DNA of 52,518 nt, taken from NCBI GenBank assembly GCA_034933245.1, contig JAYFNX010000037.1:1-52518 (forward strand). Direction: 5' to 3'. Both the position numbers and the translations under genes were made by a program. This DNA is from Pelethousia sp034933245. GTDB taxonomy: Bacteria; Bacillota; Clostridia; Christensenellales; CAG-138. How positions within the stretch are numbered: the first letter of the stretch is position 1; each line of letters begins with the position of its first letter. This document shows positions 8,375 through 15,857 of this stretch, in pieces. A model generated the notes under the pieces. The model saw nothing but the letters and a program-made list of their open reading frames with translations, was not told the origin of the DNA and made no database searches.

Positions 8375-9792
8375 ATGCATCAGGACACGCAAGAGAATTT
8401 CCAGACTACGCACAAGATTAATATTGTGGCTGCATGGATTTGCGCCATTCTTTTCAGTGGGGTTGCTTATTATCAGCATGGGCTCGATTCGGCTTTCTTC
8501 TTTACGGTCAGCACTATGGCAGGAGCCTGTATCCTGATAACCGGTTTAAATTGGATTCCATTGAAAGAAACGCGAAAAGGGAGCATTCTGGTATGCACGC
8601 TTGGCCTGGCTACCCTTCTGCCTTCCATATATCAAGGGGGAAGCGACCGCGGATTTTTGGTATCGTTCCTTGTGCTTGCTATGGCAACTTTATATTTTCG
8701 CGCAAGCATCATCCTCTCCTATGGAATCATTTATATCGGCGCATGCATAGCGGCCATAATCATCAATCCCGGCTATATTGACGGCCCGAATTTCGAGATG
8801 GGCCGCGTGCTCGTAAAGCTGATCGTCTATACGGCGCTGACGGCGGTGCTCTACATGGCAACCCGCAAGGGACAGAGAATGGTACAAGCAAGCGTGAAGA
8901 CGGCTTCGCACTTGGCAGAATCGACCCGGCATATAGAAGCAGTATCTGGACGTTTATTCCAATCCATTCCGCCTCCATATCCGGCGCGGCCAAGGAAATA
9001 GCCAAACGCAGCCACAGGACCATGAACGTCACAAACGAACTGCAGGAGAGTGCGGAAACGGTCAAACGGCATATGGATGGAAATCAGGAGAATATGGGCT
9101 TGTTGGAAGGACGGTTCCTTCAGGTAAACAATCGGGTGAAGGAGGGGCTTGGGCAAATGGCGAGCGCCGAGGGAGCTATGGGGCAGGTAGAAGACGCAAT
9201 TTCTTCCGCACGCCAGGCAACAGCAACCCTTCTGGCACAGATGGAGCAAATTCAACAAATGTTGCGCCAAATCGAGGAAGTGGCATCGCAGACCAACCTG
9301 CTTTCCCTGAATGCATCCATTGAGGCTGCAAGGGCAGGGGCGGCGGGCAAAGGTTTTGCCGTGGTGGCGGATGAGGTGCGCTCGCTGGCAGCCCGTTCCG
9401 CACAAGTCGCTGTGAAGATTCAAGCTGTGGTCAATGCTCTCGCCGGCGCGACCCAGGAAGTATATACGCGTGTGGATGGCGGCGGGACTGCGGTGCGGGA
9501 TGGAATGGCAAGCCTGCACGAGCTGGGAGACTCTCTGGAAGCCATGGAGGCGGCAGCGCAGGACGCACGGCGGATCATGCAGGAGCAGCGCTGCGGAATG
9601 GATCAAACGGACGCTTCGGTCGTTAAAATGCGGGCGGGCGTTGCACAAATCTCCCAGTATACGAATGACAACGCGGATGGCGTGGAGAAGATTACGGTTG
9701 CCATTGAGGAGCAGAACGCATCTACCACAGCGCTTGCCGCCCAATTTTTGGAAATCGCTGGCATGTCGGAGGAGCTATGCCGGGATGCTTAA
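8375..9792 (+). pseudogene. Methyl-accepting chemotaxis protein interrupted by one frameshift
   Basis: The first reading frame (8375-9001) encodes about 200 residues with six hydrophobic segments and a charged linker; it ends abruptly at a TAG. From about 8950 a frame one base away continues without stop to 9792. It carries a complete chemoreceptor signalling hairpin: IEEVASQTNLLSLNASIEAA, then ARAGAAGKGFAVVADEVRSL, with long heptad repeats on both sides. The out-of-frame segment 8971-9021 reads SASISGAAKEIAKRSHRT, which continues the coiled coil naturally, and the ATG at 9022 has no convincing Shine-Dalgarno. The simplest reading is one receptor with a frameshift between about 8950 and 8990. 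There is no HAMP domain, and the sensor is an integral membrane module with little extracellular part. No other chemotaxis gene is nearby. Sequencing error is possible. Confidence 0.75.
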
Positions 9793-9933
9793 ACATCCGT
9801 TATACTTGGCCTGAACATAAGGATGGTTGCGAGATCCGTACAGAATATTGGGTATGATGAATGATGATGTACCTATAAGCGTTTACCGGTGGCTTTCACC
9901 AGAAATATTTATGTATGGAAGGGATCCATCTTG

Positions 9934-10935
9934 ATGCATCAGTCGGATATTCAGAGCCGCCTATATAGAGCCGTTTTGCTTATTGGTGCGGCGCTTTCCC
10001 TTGCTTGCATTATTGGCAATGCGATTTCCGCGTTTCCACTGCGAATCAACATCAAATGGATCGTTCTTTTTTTCGTGTGCGTCACGGGCCTTCTATTTTT
10101 CAACAAGAAAAGATACCATAGCCCCATCATGTTCGCCGTGTTCTTCTTTTTGATTTTTCTTTTCCTCCCTTTCGCTTTTATTGATTCAGGCGGAAGCAAA
10201 AATAATGCCAATGGCTATTCCTTTTTATTAATCATCGCGGTTACCTATCTTTTTAAGGGTTGGAAACGCATATTTCTCGTATCGGGCTTAGTGCTTATCT
10301 TTATGGCGCTGCATGCCTTGGAGTATTTCTATCCGGATCTTATCATGGTTTATTCGGATTGGAATCAGTTTGTAGATCGCATGATTCAAATCCCTTTCAT
10401 ACTGACGGCATCTTTTTTCATTATCCAGAAGTTTGCGAAGGAATACGAGCAAGCGAATGCCAAGCTGGAGGAATATGCCAGGGTCGATTCGCTGACAGGG
10501 CTTTATAATCGCAGAATGTTTGACCAGGGTATTAAAGAGGCCGTTGCGAGCCGCAATAAGCCGGTTTGTCTGGCTCTTATTGATGTGGACAATTTTAAAA
10601 AAATTAACGATGGCTATGGGCATGGCATGGGCGATGAGGTGCCCAAAAAACTAGCCGACTTGCTGCAAGATGCATTTGGGGAAGCGCCAAACAGCGTGAG
10701 CCGCTGGGGTGGAGATGAATTTGCAATAATATTCTACGGGGAAGAATCTACGATCAAGATGCGGATGAAACAAATTCAAGATGCGTTTCAATCTTCTATC
10801 TGGCCGTGTCCCATAAAAACGAGTATTAGCTACAGTATAATTGCATCCCGTGGCGCTGAACAGGTGGAACAGATTCTGGCGCAGGCGGACAGGTCTCTAT
10901 ATCTGCAAAAGAGAAGGAAACAGGAAAATGGATGA
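9934..10935 (+). CDS. Membrane-anchored diguanylate cyclase (GGDEF)
   Basis: A 333-residue protein. The N-terminal half has about six hydrophobic segments; a short helix follows, and then a GGDEF domain from DSLTGLYNRRMFDQ onward. The catalytic signature RWGGDEF is intact, as are DVDNFKKIND and the YGHGMGDE loop, so cyclic di-GMP synthesis from two GTP is plausible. The inhibitory RxxD site five residues before GGDEF is missing (PNSV occupies the region), so product feedback of the usual type is unlikely. The ATG at 9934 is preferred over 9889 because GGAAGGGA lies about 10 bases upstream. It directly follows the chemoreceptor relic; both may have formed a small signalling unit. Confidence 0.85.
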   Translation: MHQSDIQSRLYRAVLLIGAALSLACIIGNAISAFPLRINIKWIVLFFVCVTGLLFFNKKRYHSPIMFAVFFFLIFLFLPFAFIDSGGSKNNANGYSFLLIIAVTYLFKGWKRIFLVSGLVLIFMALHALEYFYPDLIMVYSDWNQFVDRMIQIPFILTASFFIIQKFAKEYEQANAKLEEYARVDSLTGLYNRRMFDQGIKEAVASRNKPVCLALIDVDNFKKINDGYGHGMGDEVPKKLADLLQDAFGEAPNSVSRWGGDEFAIIFYGEESTIKMRMKQIQDAFQSSIWPCPIKTSISYSIIASRGAEQVEQILAQADRSLYLQKRRKQENG

Positions 10936-11029
10936 ACGTTTCAGCTTCATCTCCAACTGAAGTCCGTAAAGCTCGCGGAAATGCAAAGATAGGGGTGCCC
11001 CGAAATGGCAAAAGCCCGTCAATTATATA

Positions 11030-11061
11030 GCAAAATAAAAGAGTGGACGTACGTCCACTCT
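11030..11061 (-). terminator. Terminator of the Gln-repeat gene
   Basis: The perfect 22-base palindrome AGAGTGGACGT/ACGTCCACTCT is followed on the minus strand by TTTATTTTG. Confidence 0.8.
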
Positions 11062-11140
11062 GGATATTCAAAGGATTAGCAAATATGTCGCAAAACGCGC
11101 GGCGAATTTTCGCCGGGTTGAGATTCCTTTGCAGATAGGC

Positions 11141-11479
11141 TTATGTATTCTGCGTGTTCTGGTTTGCACGCTGTTCAAGGTAGGTGCGTAAAGTAGTCGC
11201 AGCGGGTGCATCCCCCAGCAATACTTCCACGAGTACAAGAACGGCCACAAGGACATTTTCCAAATCTACCGTGATGTTAATCGTATTGTTACCAATATCT
11301 CTTACGACTGTTCTAAGGGTTTGGTCTTGATCCTGACCTTGCGCTTGAAGTTGTGCCTGCAATTGCGCCTGCAATTGTGCCTGTAGTTGTTCCTGTAGTT
11401 GTTCCTGCAATTGCACCGGGTCCTGTTCCCATCGGGTACCGCAGCACTGGCGTTGGCAGATGGCATTAGTAGTAAGCAT
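11141..11479 (-). CDS. Small Gln-rich repeat protein, possible spore surface protein
   Basis: A 112-residue protein with no recognised domain. Residues of about 22-50 are a low-complexity block of four-residue units of the QLQA/QLQE type, encoded by 12-base tandem repeats. After it comes a short charged segment, RTVVRDIGNNTINITVDLEN, then a hydrophobic run VLVAVLVLVEVLLGD and a polar tail. The N-terminus contains CQRQCC. A strong AAGGAGGG site precedes the ATG and its own terminator follows. Upstream is a good match to a sigma-K promoter. Together with the short repeat composition this suggests a mother-cell sporulation protein such as a coat or crust component; that is inference, not a family match. 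The hydrophobic run could be a membrane segment or an aggregation element. Confidence 0.65.
   Translation of the reverse strand: MLTTNAICQRQCCGTRWEQDPVQLQEQLQEQLQAQLQAQLQAQLQAQGQDQDQTLRTVVRDIGNNTINITVDLENVLVAVLVLVEVLLGDAPAATTLRTYLEQRANQNTQNT
11347..11418 (-). repeat. Six 12-base tandem repeats inside the Gln-repeat gene
   Basis: On the plus strand the units read like GCAATTGCGCCT, GCAATTGTGCCT and GTAGTTGTTCCT, six in a row with few mismatches. Each encodes one QLQ-type tetrapeptide, so copy number changes would lengthen or shorten the protein without shifting the frame. Confidence 0.85.
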
Positions 11480-11512
11480 TCATTACCCTCCTTTCTTAAG
11501 GGGTGTTCTATA

Positions 11513-11540
11513 TATACTATGGTTATGGTGCATAAAAGGT
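11513..11540 (-). promoter_or_regulatory. Sigma-K-like promoter of the Gln-repeat gene
   Basis: On the minus strand AC, 17 bases, then CATAGTATA fits the Bacillus sigma-K pattern AC-N16/17-CATANNNTA. The predicted start leaves a leader of about 26 bases. The CATAGTAT part also fits a sigma-E -10 box. Confidence 0.45.
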
Positions 11541-11591
11541 GAACGACATGAAAGTTGGGCCCCGTTCTCTGATTTTACGGTTTAATTTAAG

Positions 11592-11620
11592 TTGACAAAA
11601 AACAGATTGCATAGTAAACT
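11592..11620 (+). promoter_or_regulatory. Strong sigma-A-type promoter of the cold-shock gene
   Basis: A consensus TTGACA and a TAAACT -10 box are 17 bases apart. The leader to the coding start would be about 110 bases. Confidence 0.75.
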
Positions 11621-11645
11621 ATTTTATATTCAAAGTGATTGATAG

Positions 11646-11698
11646 ACCTCGTATTTGTGTAAATCGATGTTTATGGTTTACAGAAATATGAGGTTTTT
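11646..11698 (+). promoter_or_regulatory. Large hairpin in the cold-shock mRNA leader
   Basis: ACCTCGTATTT pairs with AAATATGAGGT over 11 base pairs (one G-U). After one mismatch, TGTAAA pairs with TTTACA around a 13-base loop; five T follow. Lying between promoter and start codon, it can be a transcription attenuator or a temperature-sensitive leader structure. Confidence 0.65.
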
Positions 11699-11736
11699 CT
11701 ATGCTTGAAAATATAGGTTTGCTTTAGGAGGACTAC

Positions 11737-11952
11737 ATGTATAACGGTACGGTAAAATGGTTTAATGCGGAAAAGGGCTTTGGCTTCATTTCAAACGCGG
11801 CAGGCGGGGAAGATGTGTTTGTACATTTTTCCGCAATTGTGTCGGACAATGGATATAAATCCTTGCGGGAAGGGCAATTTGTCACGTTTGACATTGAGGC
11901 GGATCCTAAGAATAATAAGAAGTTTCGTGCGGTAAACGTACAACTTGCCTAG
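11737..11952 (+). CDS. csp: Cold-shock protein, CspA family
   Basis: A 71-residue single cold-shock domain. The two RNA-binding motifs are visible: KWFNAEKGFGFI (RNP1, KGFGFI) and DVFVHFSAI (RNP2, VFVHF). These proteins form a five-stranded beta barrel that binds single-stranded RNA and DNA and melts secondary structure in mRNA. Length is normal for the family. AGGAGG precedes the ATG at ideal distance. The long structured leader and the DEAD-box helicase immediately downstream suggest a cold- or stress-responsive RNA-remodelling pair. Confidence 0.95.
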   Translation: MYNGTVKWFNAEKGFGFISNAAGGEDVFVHFSAIVSDNGYKSLREGQFVTFDIEADPKNNKKFRAVNVQLA

Positions 11953-11965
11953 CTTAACCCGAAAG

Positions 11966-11998
11966 ATCCGCTCGCCTGGAAACGGGCGGGCGGATTTT
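11966..11998 (+). terminator. Hairpin between csp and helicase gene
   Basis: ATCCGCTCGCC pairs with GGGCGGGCGGAT (with one wobble) and is followed by TTTT. It probably limits read-through from the abundant csp transcript into the helicase gene. Confidence 0.7.
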
Positions 11999-12021
11999 GC
12001 ATACATCAAAAAGGAGACGAT

Positions 12022-13158
12022 ATGAGCGAAATAAACGTTTTTAACAAATATGGGCTATCGCCCAGCATACAAAAAGCAATTGACGACATGGGGTTCCAAA
12101 AAGCAACGCCTGTGCAGGCAAAAACGATACAGCCTTTTCTTGCAGGCCGTGACCTTATTGTACAGGCGCCCACAGGCACAGGCAAAACGTGTGCGTTTGG
12201 CATACCGGCTTGCGAGGCGGTGGATACAAGCGCCAGGAAGGTACAGGTGCTCATATTGAGCCCAACCCGCGAACTGGCAATACAAACCTCGAACGTTTTC
12301 AGAAAATTGACGAAGTATAAAGCGCAAGTACGCCTTGCCACGCTTTACGGCGGGGAAAACATACAGAAGCAGTTTGCGGCCCTTCGGAGACACCCTCAAA
12401 TCATCATAGCAACGCCGGGGCGGTTGTTTGACCATATGAATCGTGGCACCGTAAAACTAGATGGCGTAAAAACCGTTATATTGGATGAAGCCGATAGAAT
12501 GCTGGATATGGGCTTCAAGGAAGATATCAATCGGATACTAAAGGCCGTGCCGGAGGACCGCCAAACCGTGTTGTTCTCCGCCACGCTTCCTAAGGGAATT
12601 ATGTCCATTGCAAGGAGTTATCAGCATGAGGCACAGCATGTTTCCATCCAACAGGATACACTGACGGTAAAATCCGTTGCGCAGTTCTATACGACTGTTG
12701 CAAGTGGCGCGAAAAAACGGGAACTTTTGTCCCTGCTGGAGAAAAATAGCTGTGGACTTTCCCTGGTCTTTGTCAATACGAAGCGCATGGCGGATGGGCT
12801 TTGCGAGGCGCTTAAAAAGAGCGGAATTCGGGCAGAGGCTTTGCATGGCGACATCAAGCAGCAAAAACGAGAGCGTATCATGGCGGCTTTCCGCTCCGGC
12901 GGGATCGATGTCTTGGTCGCAACCGATGTGGCGTCGCGCGGCATCGATGTCAGGAATATCGACGTTGTCATCAACTATGATCTGCCAATTGACAGCGACT
13001 GCTATGTGCATAGAATAGGCCGCACCGGCCGTGCCGATCGGAGAGGCACAGCCTATACCCTTATTTACCGGCAGGAAATAAGGCTGCTCCATACCATTAT
13101 GCGCCAGACGAAGGCTGTAATAACGCCGGCGGCGCCATCGTTGGTAGCCGCGGGTTAA
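12022..13158 (+). CDS. DEAD-box ATP-dependent RNA helicase
   Basis: A 378-residue helicase core, with all signature motifs in order: Q motif (FQKATPVQ), motif I APTGTGKT, Ia PTRELA, Ib TPGR, II DEAD (ILDEADRMLDMGF), III SAT, V RGIDV and VI HRIGRTGR. It unwinds short RNA duplexes at ATP cost. The protein ends soon after motif VI, so it lacks the basic C-terminal extension or RNA-binding domain of CshA/DeaD types and is closer in size to RhlE-like minimal helicases. AAGGAG precedes the ATG. It follows the cold-shock gene by 69 bases, which fits a role in resolving RNA structures at low temperature or in ribosome assembly. Confidence 0.9.
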   Translation: MSEINVFNKYGLSPSIQKAIDDMGFQKATPVQAKTIQPFLAGRDLIVQAPTGTGKTCAFGIPACEAVDTSARKVQVLILSPTRELAIQTSNVFRKLTKYKAQVRLATLYGGENIQKQFAALRRHPQIIIATPGRLFDHMNRGTVKLDGVKTVILDEADRMLDMGFKEDINRILKAVPEDRQTVLFSATLPKGIMSIARSYQHEAQHVSIQQDTLTVKSVAQFYTTVASGAKKRELLSLLEKNSCGLSLVFVNTKRMADGLCEALKKSGIRAEALHGDIKQQKRERIMAAFRSGGIDVLVATDVASRGIDVRNIDVVINYDLPIDSDCYVHRIGRTGRADRRGTAYTLIYRQEIRLLHTIMRQTKAVITPAAPSLVAAG

Positions 13159-13280
13159 GACGGTATGCATTGGCGTCCCGCAGGCGCCGATGCCTCCACC
13201 ATTAAAAGCCTAGAAGACAGCATTTGCGCGCAAAACGCTAGGGCAAGATAACGCGAAAAGTTGGATCAAAAAACGGATAG

Positions 13281-13308
13281 AGGAGTGGCGAAAACGCCCT
13301 CCTTTTTT
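13281..13308 (+). terminator. Intrinsic terminator downstream of helicase
   Basis: AGGAGTGGCG and CGCCCTCCT pair around an AAAA loop, then TTTTTT. It lies about 120 bases after the helicase stop. Confidence 0.8.
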
Positions 13309-13576
13309 ATTGTCCCCAATATTTATAAAAACCGTTTGTACCATCGCAATAAGCATCTTTGCCCGATATGTCCCACATTGGAATTGCTGAACCGGGCCAA
13401 TGTTGGCTTACTGCTTGTTACCCATGGAGCGCACGATGCGGTGCATTTGGCGGCATACTGGATCAACCAACCAGGGATGTTAATGGGTACAAGGGGGGGA
13501 ATGCAGGTGCATATGCGCGTAGCGTAGGCAGCGCGAGGGATTGGACATCAATATTTCAATTTCAATCGATGGATGC
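13309..13576. other. Gene-poor stretch, nothing recognisable
   Basis: Several overlapping frames are open here but none has a Shine-Dalgarno, a family motif or coding-like composition. It may hold old decayed sequence. Confidence 0.4.
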
Positions 13577-13606
13577 AAAAGGAGCGCCCAGAAAAGCGGA
13601 CGCTCC
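13577..13606 (-). terminator. Terminator of the 31-residue Cys-rich peptide gene
   Basis: On the minus strand GGAGCGTCC pairs with GGGCGCTCC around a short loop and is followed by TTTT, 14 bases after the stop codon. Confidence 0.75.
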
Positions 13607-13619
13607 GTTACAGTTATGA

Positions 13620-13715
13620 TTAGCAATTACGAATAGGGCCGCAAACACAGCGCCAGCTATTGCCGTTCCAGACCCAGCCGCACCTCCAGCGACGGCAACA
13701 ACATCTACAGAACAT
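13620..13715 (-). CDS. 31-residue Cys/Trp/Arg-rich peptide
   Basis: A complete small gene. On the minus strand a very strong AAAGGAGGT Shine-Dalgarno lies 8 bases before an ATG; 31 codons follow, then TAA and an intrinsic terminator. The peptide begins MFCRCCCRRWRCGWVW and ends CVCGPIRNC. It contains eight cysteines, four tryptophans and six arginines, and no acidic residue. Its charge and cysteine content suggest a metal-binding, disulfide-linked or membrane-active peptide; similar tiny Cys-rich products occur among spore coat proteins and among toxin-like or antimicrobial peptides, but no family was recognised. There is no leader peptide, modification enzyme or transporter beside it, which weighs against a typical bacteriocin. 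Function unknown. Confidence 0.65.
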   Translation of the reverse strand: MFCRCCCRRWRCGWVWNGNSWRCVCGPIRNC

Positions 13716-13771
13716 TAAGTTGTACCTCCTTTCGTGAGAGTATGTACCTATGCGGTAAATCCGCTTAGTAC

Positions 13772-13800
13772 ATTATATTCAAATGGAATTTTTACGTGAA
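13772..13800 (-). promoter_or_regulatory. Promoter for the Cys-rich peptide gene
   Basis: On the minus strand TTCACG and a perfect TATAAT are 17 bases apart, leaving a leader of about 50 bases. Confidence 0.5.
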
Positions 13801-13879
13801 AGGGACGAAGCGGAGCGCGCACGTTCACGTTGGGTGAACCCATTATGGGAGCGGGCCGCCAGGCTGACCCGTAAAGGCT

Positions 13880-14180
13880 TCTGCATATATTTAAGAAGCG
13901 ATAATGAAAGTGACTTTATCGTGACAAAGATTCGTAATTGGCTTAGAGAGAAAGGCCCCATTACGGCGTATAACGAACCGGGCAACGCATGGGAAAACGG
14001 CTCTATCAAAACTTCCAACGTGCATATGCGTGCTTAACTTTTGAACGGAGAAATATTTAATACGATGAATGAAGCACAAGTATTGACGCAAGGATGAGCA
14101 TGCGGCTACAATCAAATTAGGTTGCATTCGAGCTGCGGCGGCCGTCCGCCCCTTTAACCGTGGTTCCAGTTGCTGCCTAG
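13880..14180 (+). pseudogene. IS3-type transposase (integrase core) C-terminal relic
   Basis: The plus strand reads FCIYLRSDNESDFIVTKIRN, then WLREKGPITAYNEPGNAWEN and GSIKTSN: the end of an rve integrase core of IS3-family OrfB, where SDNG-x-EF and EPGSPWENG with the catalytic Glu are typical. After a nonsense codon at about 14035 the same frame continues LLNGEIFNTMNEAQVLTQG, a second stop, then YNQIRLHSSCGGRPP. A frameshift later comes TVVPVAA and a stop. This follows the usual C-terminus (LLNGEIF, YN-x-RPHSSLGYRPP). The N-terminal half, OrfA and terminal repeats are not visible, so it is a degraded fragment. Confidence 0.75.
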
Positions 14181-14608
14181 AAGCCCCGGTTTACGAGCAT
14201 TGCTTCTGAGCCGGGAACCTTCTTGACCGCCCGTAGCGCTGGGGTCGCTCTCCTGTGTTGCGCTAGCTTCCAGGTGAGAAAAAGCGGTTTGCGTGTAGCC
14301 GGCGTTTTCAAAACCCGCATATTCAAGCCTGCCGATGCCGGCCCACACAACTATCCAAGCCTGCCGATGCTAGGCGCCTAACCGTACCGACATATTGAGC
14401 AGTTGCGTTTGAATGGACTGCATGCTGATCTAGAACTTTCCAACGATAGCTGTCAACGCTTTGTTTGCACAAGACGCATTCGGACATTCATAAAAAAGAA
14501 CCGCACATGGTTCAGCGCGGCACGCAACACAATAAAAAAGGCTAAGCCCACGCGCACCCTGTTGGAGCAGGGACGACTACACTTGTAAGAAAGAATTGGA
14601 GTGAGAAG
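14181..14608. other. Intergenic relic region without recognisable gene
   Basis: Open frames on both strands lack Shine-Dalgarno sites and family motifs. The 14-base string AAGCCTGCCGATGC occurs twice (about 14325 and 14357). The region follows the transposase relic and may be remains of the same insertion. Confidence 0.4.
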
Positions 14609-15163
14609 ATGGAGAAAAGAAAAATTTTAGCGATTGTAGGGTCTTTGCGGAAGGATTCCTATAACCGCCAGTTGGCAATGGAGGCAAAAAAAGCGATTGG
14701 AGAACGGGCTGCGTTTGAGCTGCTGGAGTATGCGGACGTGCCGCTTTTCAACCAAGATATCGAGCTTCCCGCTCCACAGGCCGTCCGGCAGGCACGGGAA
14801 GCCGTGAAATCCGCACACGGCATTTGGTTTTTTATCCCGGAATATAATCATTTTTTTTCCGGCGTATTAAAAAATCTGCTCGATTGGCTTTCCCGGCCCG
14901 TAAGTGAAAATGAGGGGCAGGTTCTTTCCGGTAAGCCGGTGGCTATAAGCGGCATTACGCCTGGGATGTCCGGCACGGCAAACGCCCAGGATCACCTTGT
15001 TACGCTCCTCAGCTTATTGAATATGCGCATCATGAATATACCGCGCTTAACCATACCAAACGCAATGCAGCAATTGGATGGGGAAGGGAGACTGGCATTA
15101 AACAAAAGCGCCGCCCGCTTGGAAAAGCAGGCGGAGGCCTTTCTAAATTTTCTGGAGAAATAA
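14609..15163 (+). CDS. NADPH-dependent FMN reductase family protein
   Basis: A 184-residue flavodoxin-like protein. GSLRKDSYNRQLA near the N-terminus is the phosphate-binding loop for FMN, and PEYNHFFSGVLKNLLDW is the family signature around the flavin edge. These enzymes reduce FMN, quinones, azo dyes or chromate with NAD(P)H. TTGGAGTGAG gives a moderate ribosome site. It is monocistronic and convergent with the DtxR-type regulator. Substrate unknown; reduction of Fe(III) for the adjacent ferrous iron system is an attractive but untested idea. Confidence 0.9.
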   Translation: MEKRKILAIVGSLRKDSYNRQLAMEAKKAIGERAAFELLEYADVPLFNQDIELPAPQAVRQAREAVKSAHGIWFFIPEYNHFFSGVLKNLLDWLSRPVSENEGQVLSGKPVAISGITPGMSGTANAQDHLVTLLSLLNMRIMNIPRLTIPNAMQQLDGEGRLALNKSAARLEKQAEAFLNFLEK

Positions 15164-15255
15164 CGGAGGGCATTGCCCTGTAGCTTGAGGCCCGGGAACC
15201 CCCTCCCTTTTTGCAGGGGCAAAGCCTCAATCGCAGTTTATTTGCCGCGCAAGTC

Positions 15256-15294
15256 GAAAAAGATGGGGAAACGTTTAATCGCCCCCATCTTTTC
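15256..15294. terminator. Bidirectional terminator between FMN reductase and DtxR-type gene
   Basis: GAAAAAGATGGGG and CCCCATCTTTTC form a stem around a 14-base loop, with T-rich ends on both strands. It overlaps the stop codon of the regulator gene. Confidence 0.75.
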
Positions 15295-15664
15295 ACATCT
15301 GATGCTTTTGTGCGTGTTCTTTAATCTTTTCAAAGGTTTCTTCGCTTAAATCGTGCTCGATCTTACAGGCGTCCGCAGTGGCCGCTTCTTCGCTTACGCC
15401 CAGTTTCATTAAAAGATTGGTCAGCAGGCGGTGGCGGGTATATATCCGGCTGGCAATTTCCATACCCGCGGTAGTCAACGTAATGTAACCGTCCGCATCC
15501 ATTTTGATATAGCCGTTTTCCCGAAGGCGTTTCATGGCCACGCTGACACTGGGCTTGGTATAGCCCAATTTGTTTACGATATCGATGGAGCGAACCATTC
15601 CCAAACGTTCCTGCAACATTAGAATAGCCTCCAAATAATCTTCGGCCGATTCGTAAATTTTCAT
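15293..15664 (-). CDS. DtxR/MntR-family metal-dependent transcriptional regulator
   Basis: A 123-residue regulator starting MKIYESAEDYLEAILML, with a winged helix-turn-helix (VNKLGYTKPSVSVAMKRLRE recognition region) and the metal-binding dimerisation domain (RHRLLTNLL, EHDLSEETFEKI). It lacks the SH3-like third domain of DtxR/IdeR, as in MntR. The ATG at 15664 has AAAGGAG 7 bases upstream, so the longer open frame to 15697 is rejected. It is divergent from the feo operon, whose promoter region carries DtxR-like inverted repeats. Iron-dependent repression of feo is therefore the likely role; manganese sensing cannot be excluded. Confidence 0.9.
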   Translation of the reverse strand: MKIYESAEDYLEAILMLQERLGMVRSIDIVNKLGYTKPSVSVAMKRLRENGYIKMDADGYITLTTAGMEIASRIYTRHRLLTNLLMKLGVSEEAATADACKIEHDLSEETFEKIKEHAQKHQM

Positions 15665-15743
15665 TTGAACGCTCCTTTGCATAATGGTTTCTGCCAATAG
15701 AGTAACATGGATTCAGAAAATTGGCAAACGAGAAGAATGACGC

Positions 15744-15773
15744 TTGACAGCAACCAGTTAGTTATGCTAAACT
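15744..15773 (+). promoter_or_regulatory. feo operon promoter
   Basis: TTGACA and TAAACT are 18 bases apart. The -10 region is embedded in TTAGTTATGCTAA, itself a TTAG/CTAA inverted repeat that could be bound by the adjacent regulator. Confidence 0.65.
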
Positions 15774-15783
15774 ACAAGCACAA

Positions 15784-15803
15784 AGGTTAGCAAGAACTAA
15801 CCT
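15784..15803. promoter_or_regulatory. DtxR-type operator upstream of feoA
   Basis: AGGTTAG and CTAACCT form an inverted repeat with a 6-base centre, resembling the TTAGGTTAG/CTAACCTAA halves of iron boxes bound by DtxR/IdeR. It lies just after the predicted transcription start. Confidence 0.6.
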
Positions 15804-15857
15804 AATGAATTTGCAAACGGCCGAATTCGTCTAACTTATAGAGCGAGGAGGAAAAGC

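Noticed and set aside
8851..9744. 297-codon minus-strand frame across the chemoreceptor
   Set aside because: The plus strand carries the clear MCP signalling sequence; the antisense frame is Cys/His-rich without motif.
13261..13619. Two overlapping plus-strand frames after the helicase
   Set aside because: The first spans an intrinsic terminator and neither has a Shine-Dalgarno or a recognisable motif.
11141..13715. Bacteriocin-type cluster formed by the Gln-repeat and Cys-rich genes
   Set aside because: No modification enzyme, peptidase, immunity or transporter gene is present between or around them, and the two genes are over 2 kb apart.
14403..14588. 61-codon frame before the FMN reductase
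   Set aside because: No ribosome site, no family match and unusual composition; lies in the relic region.
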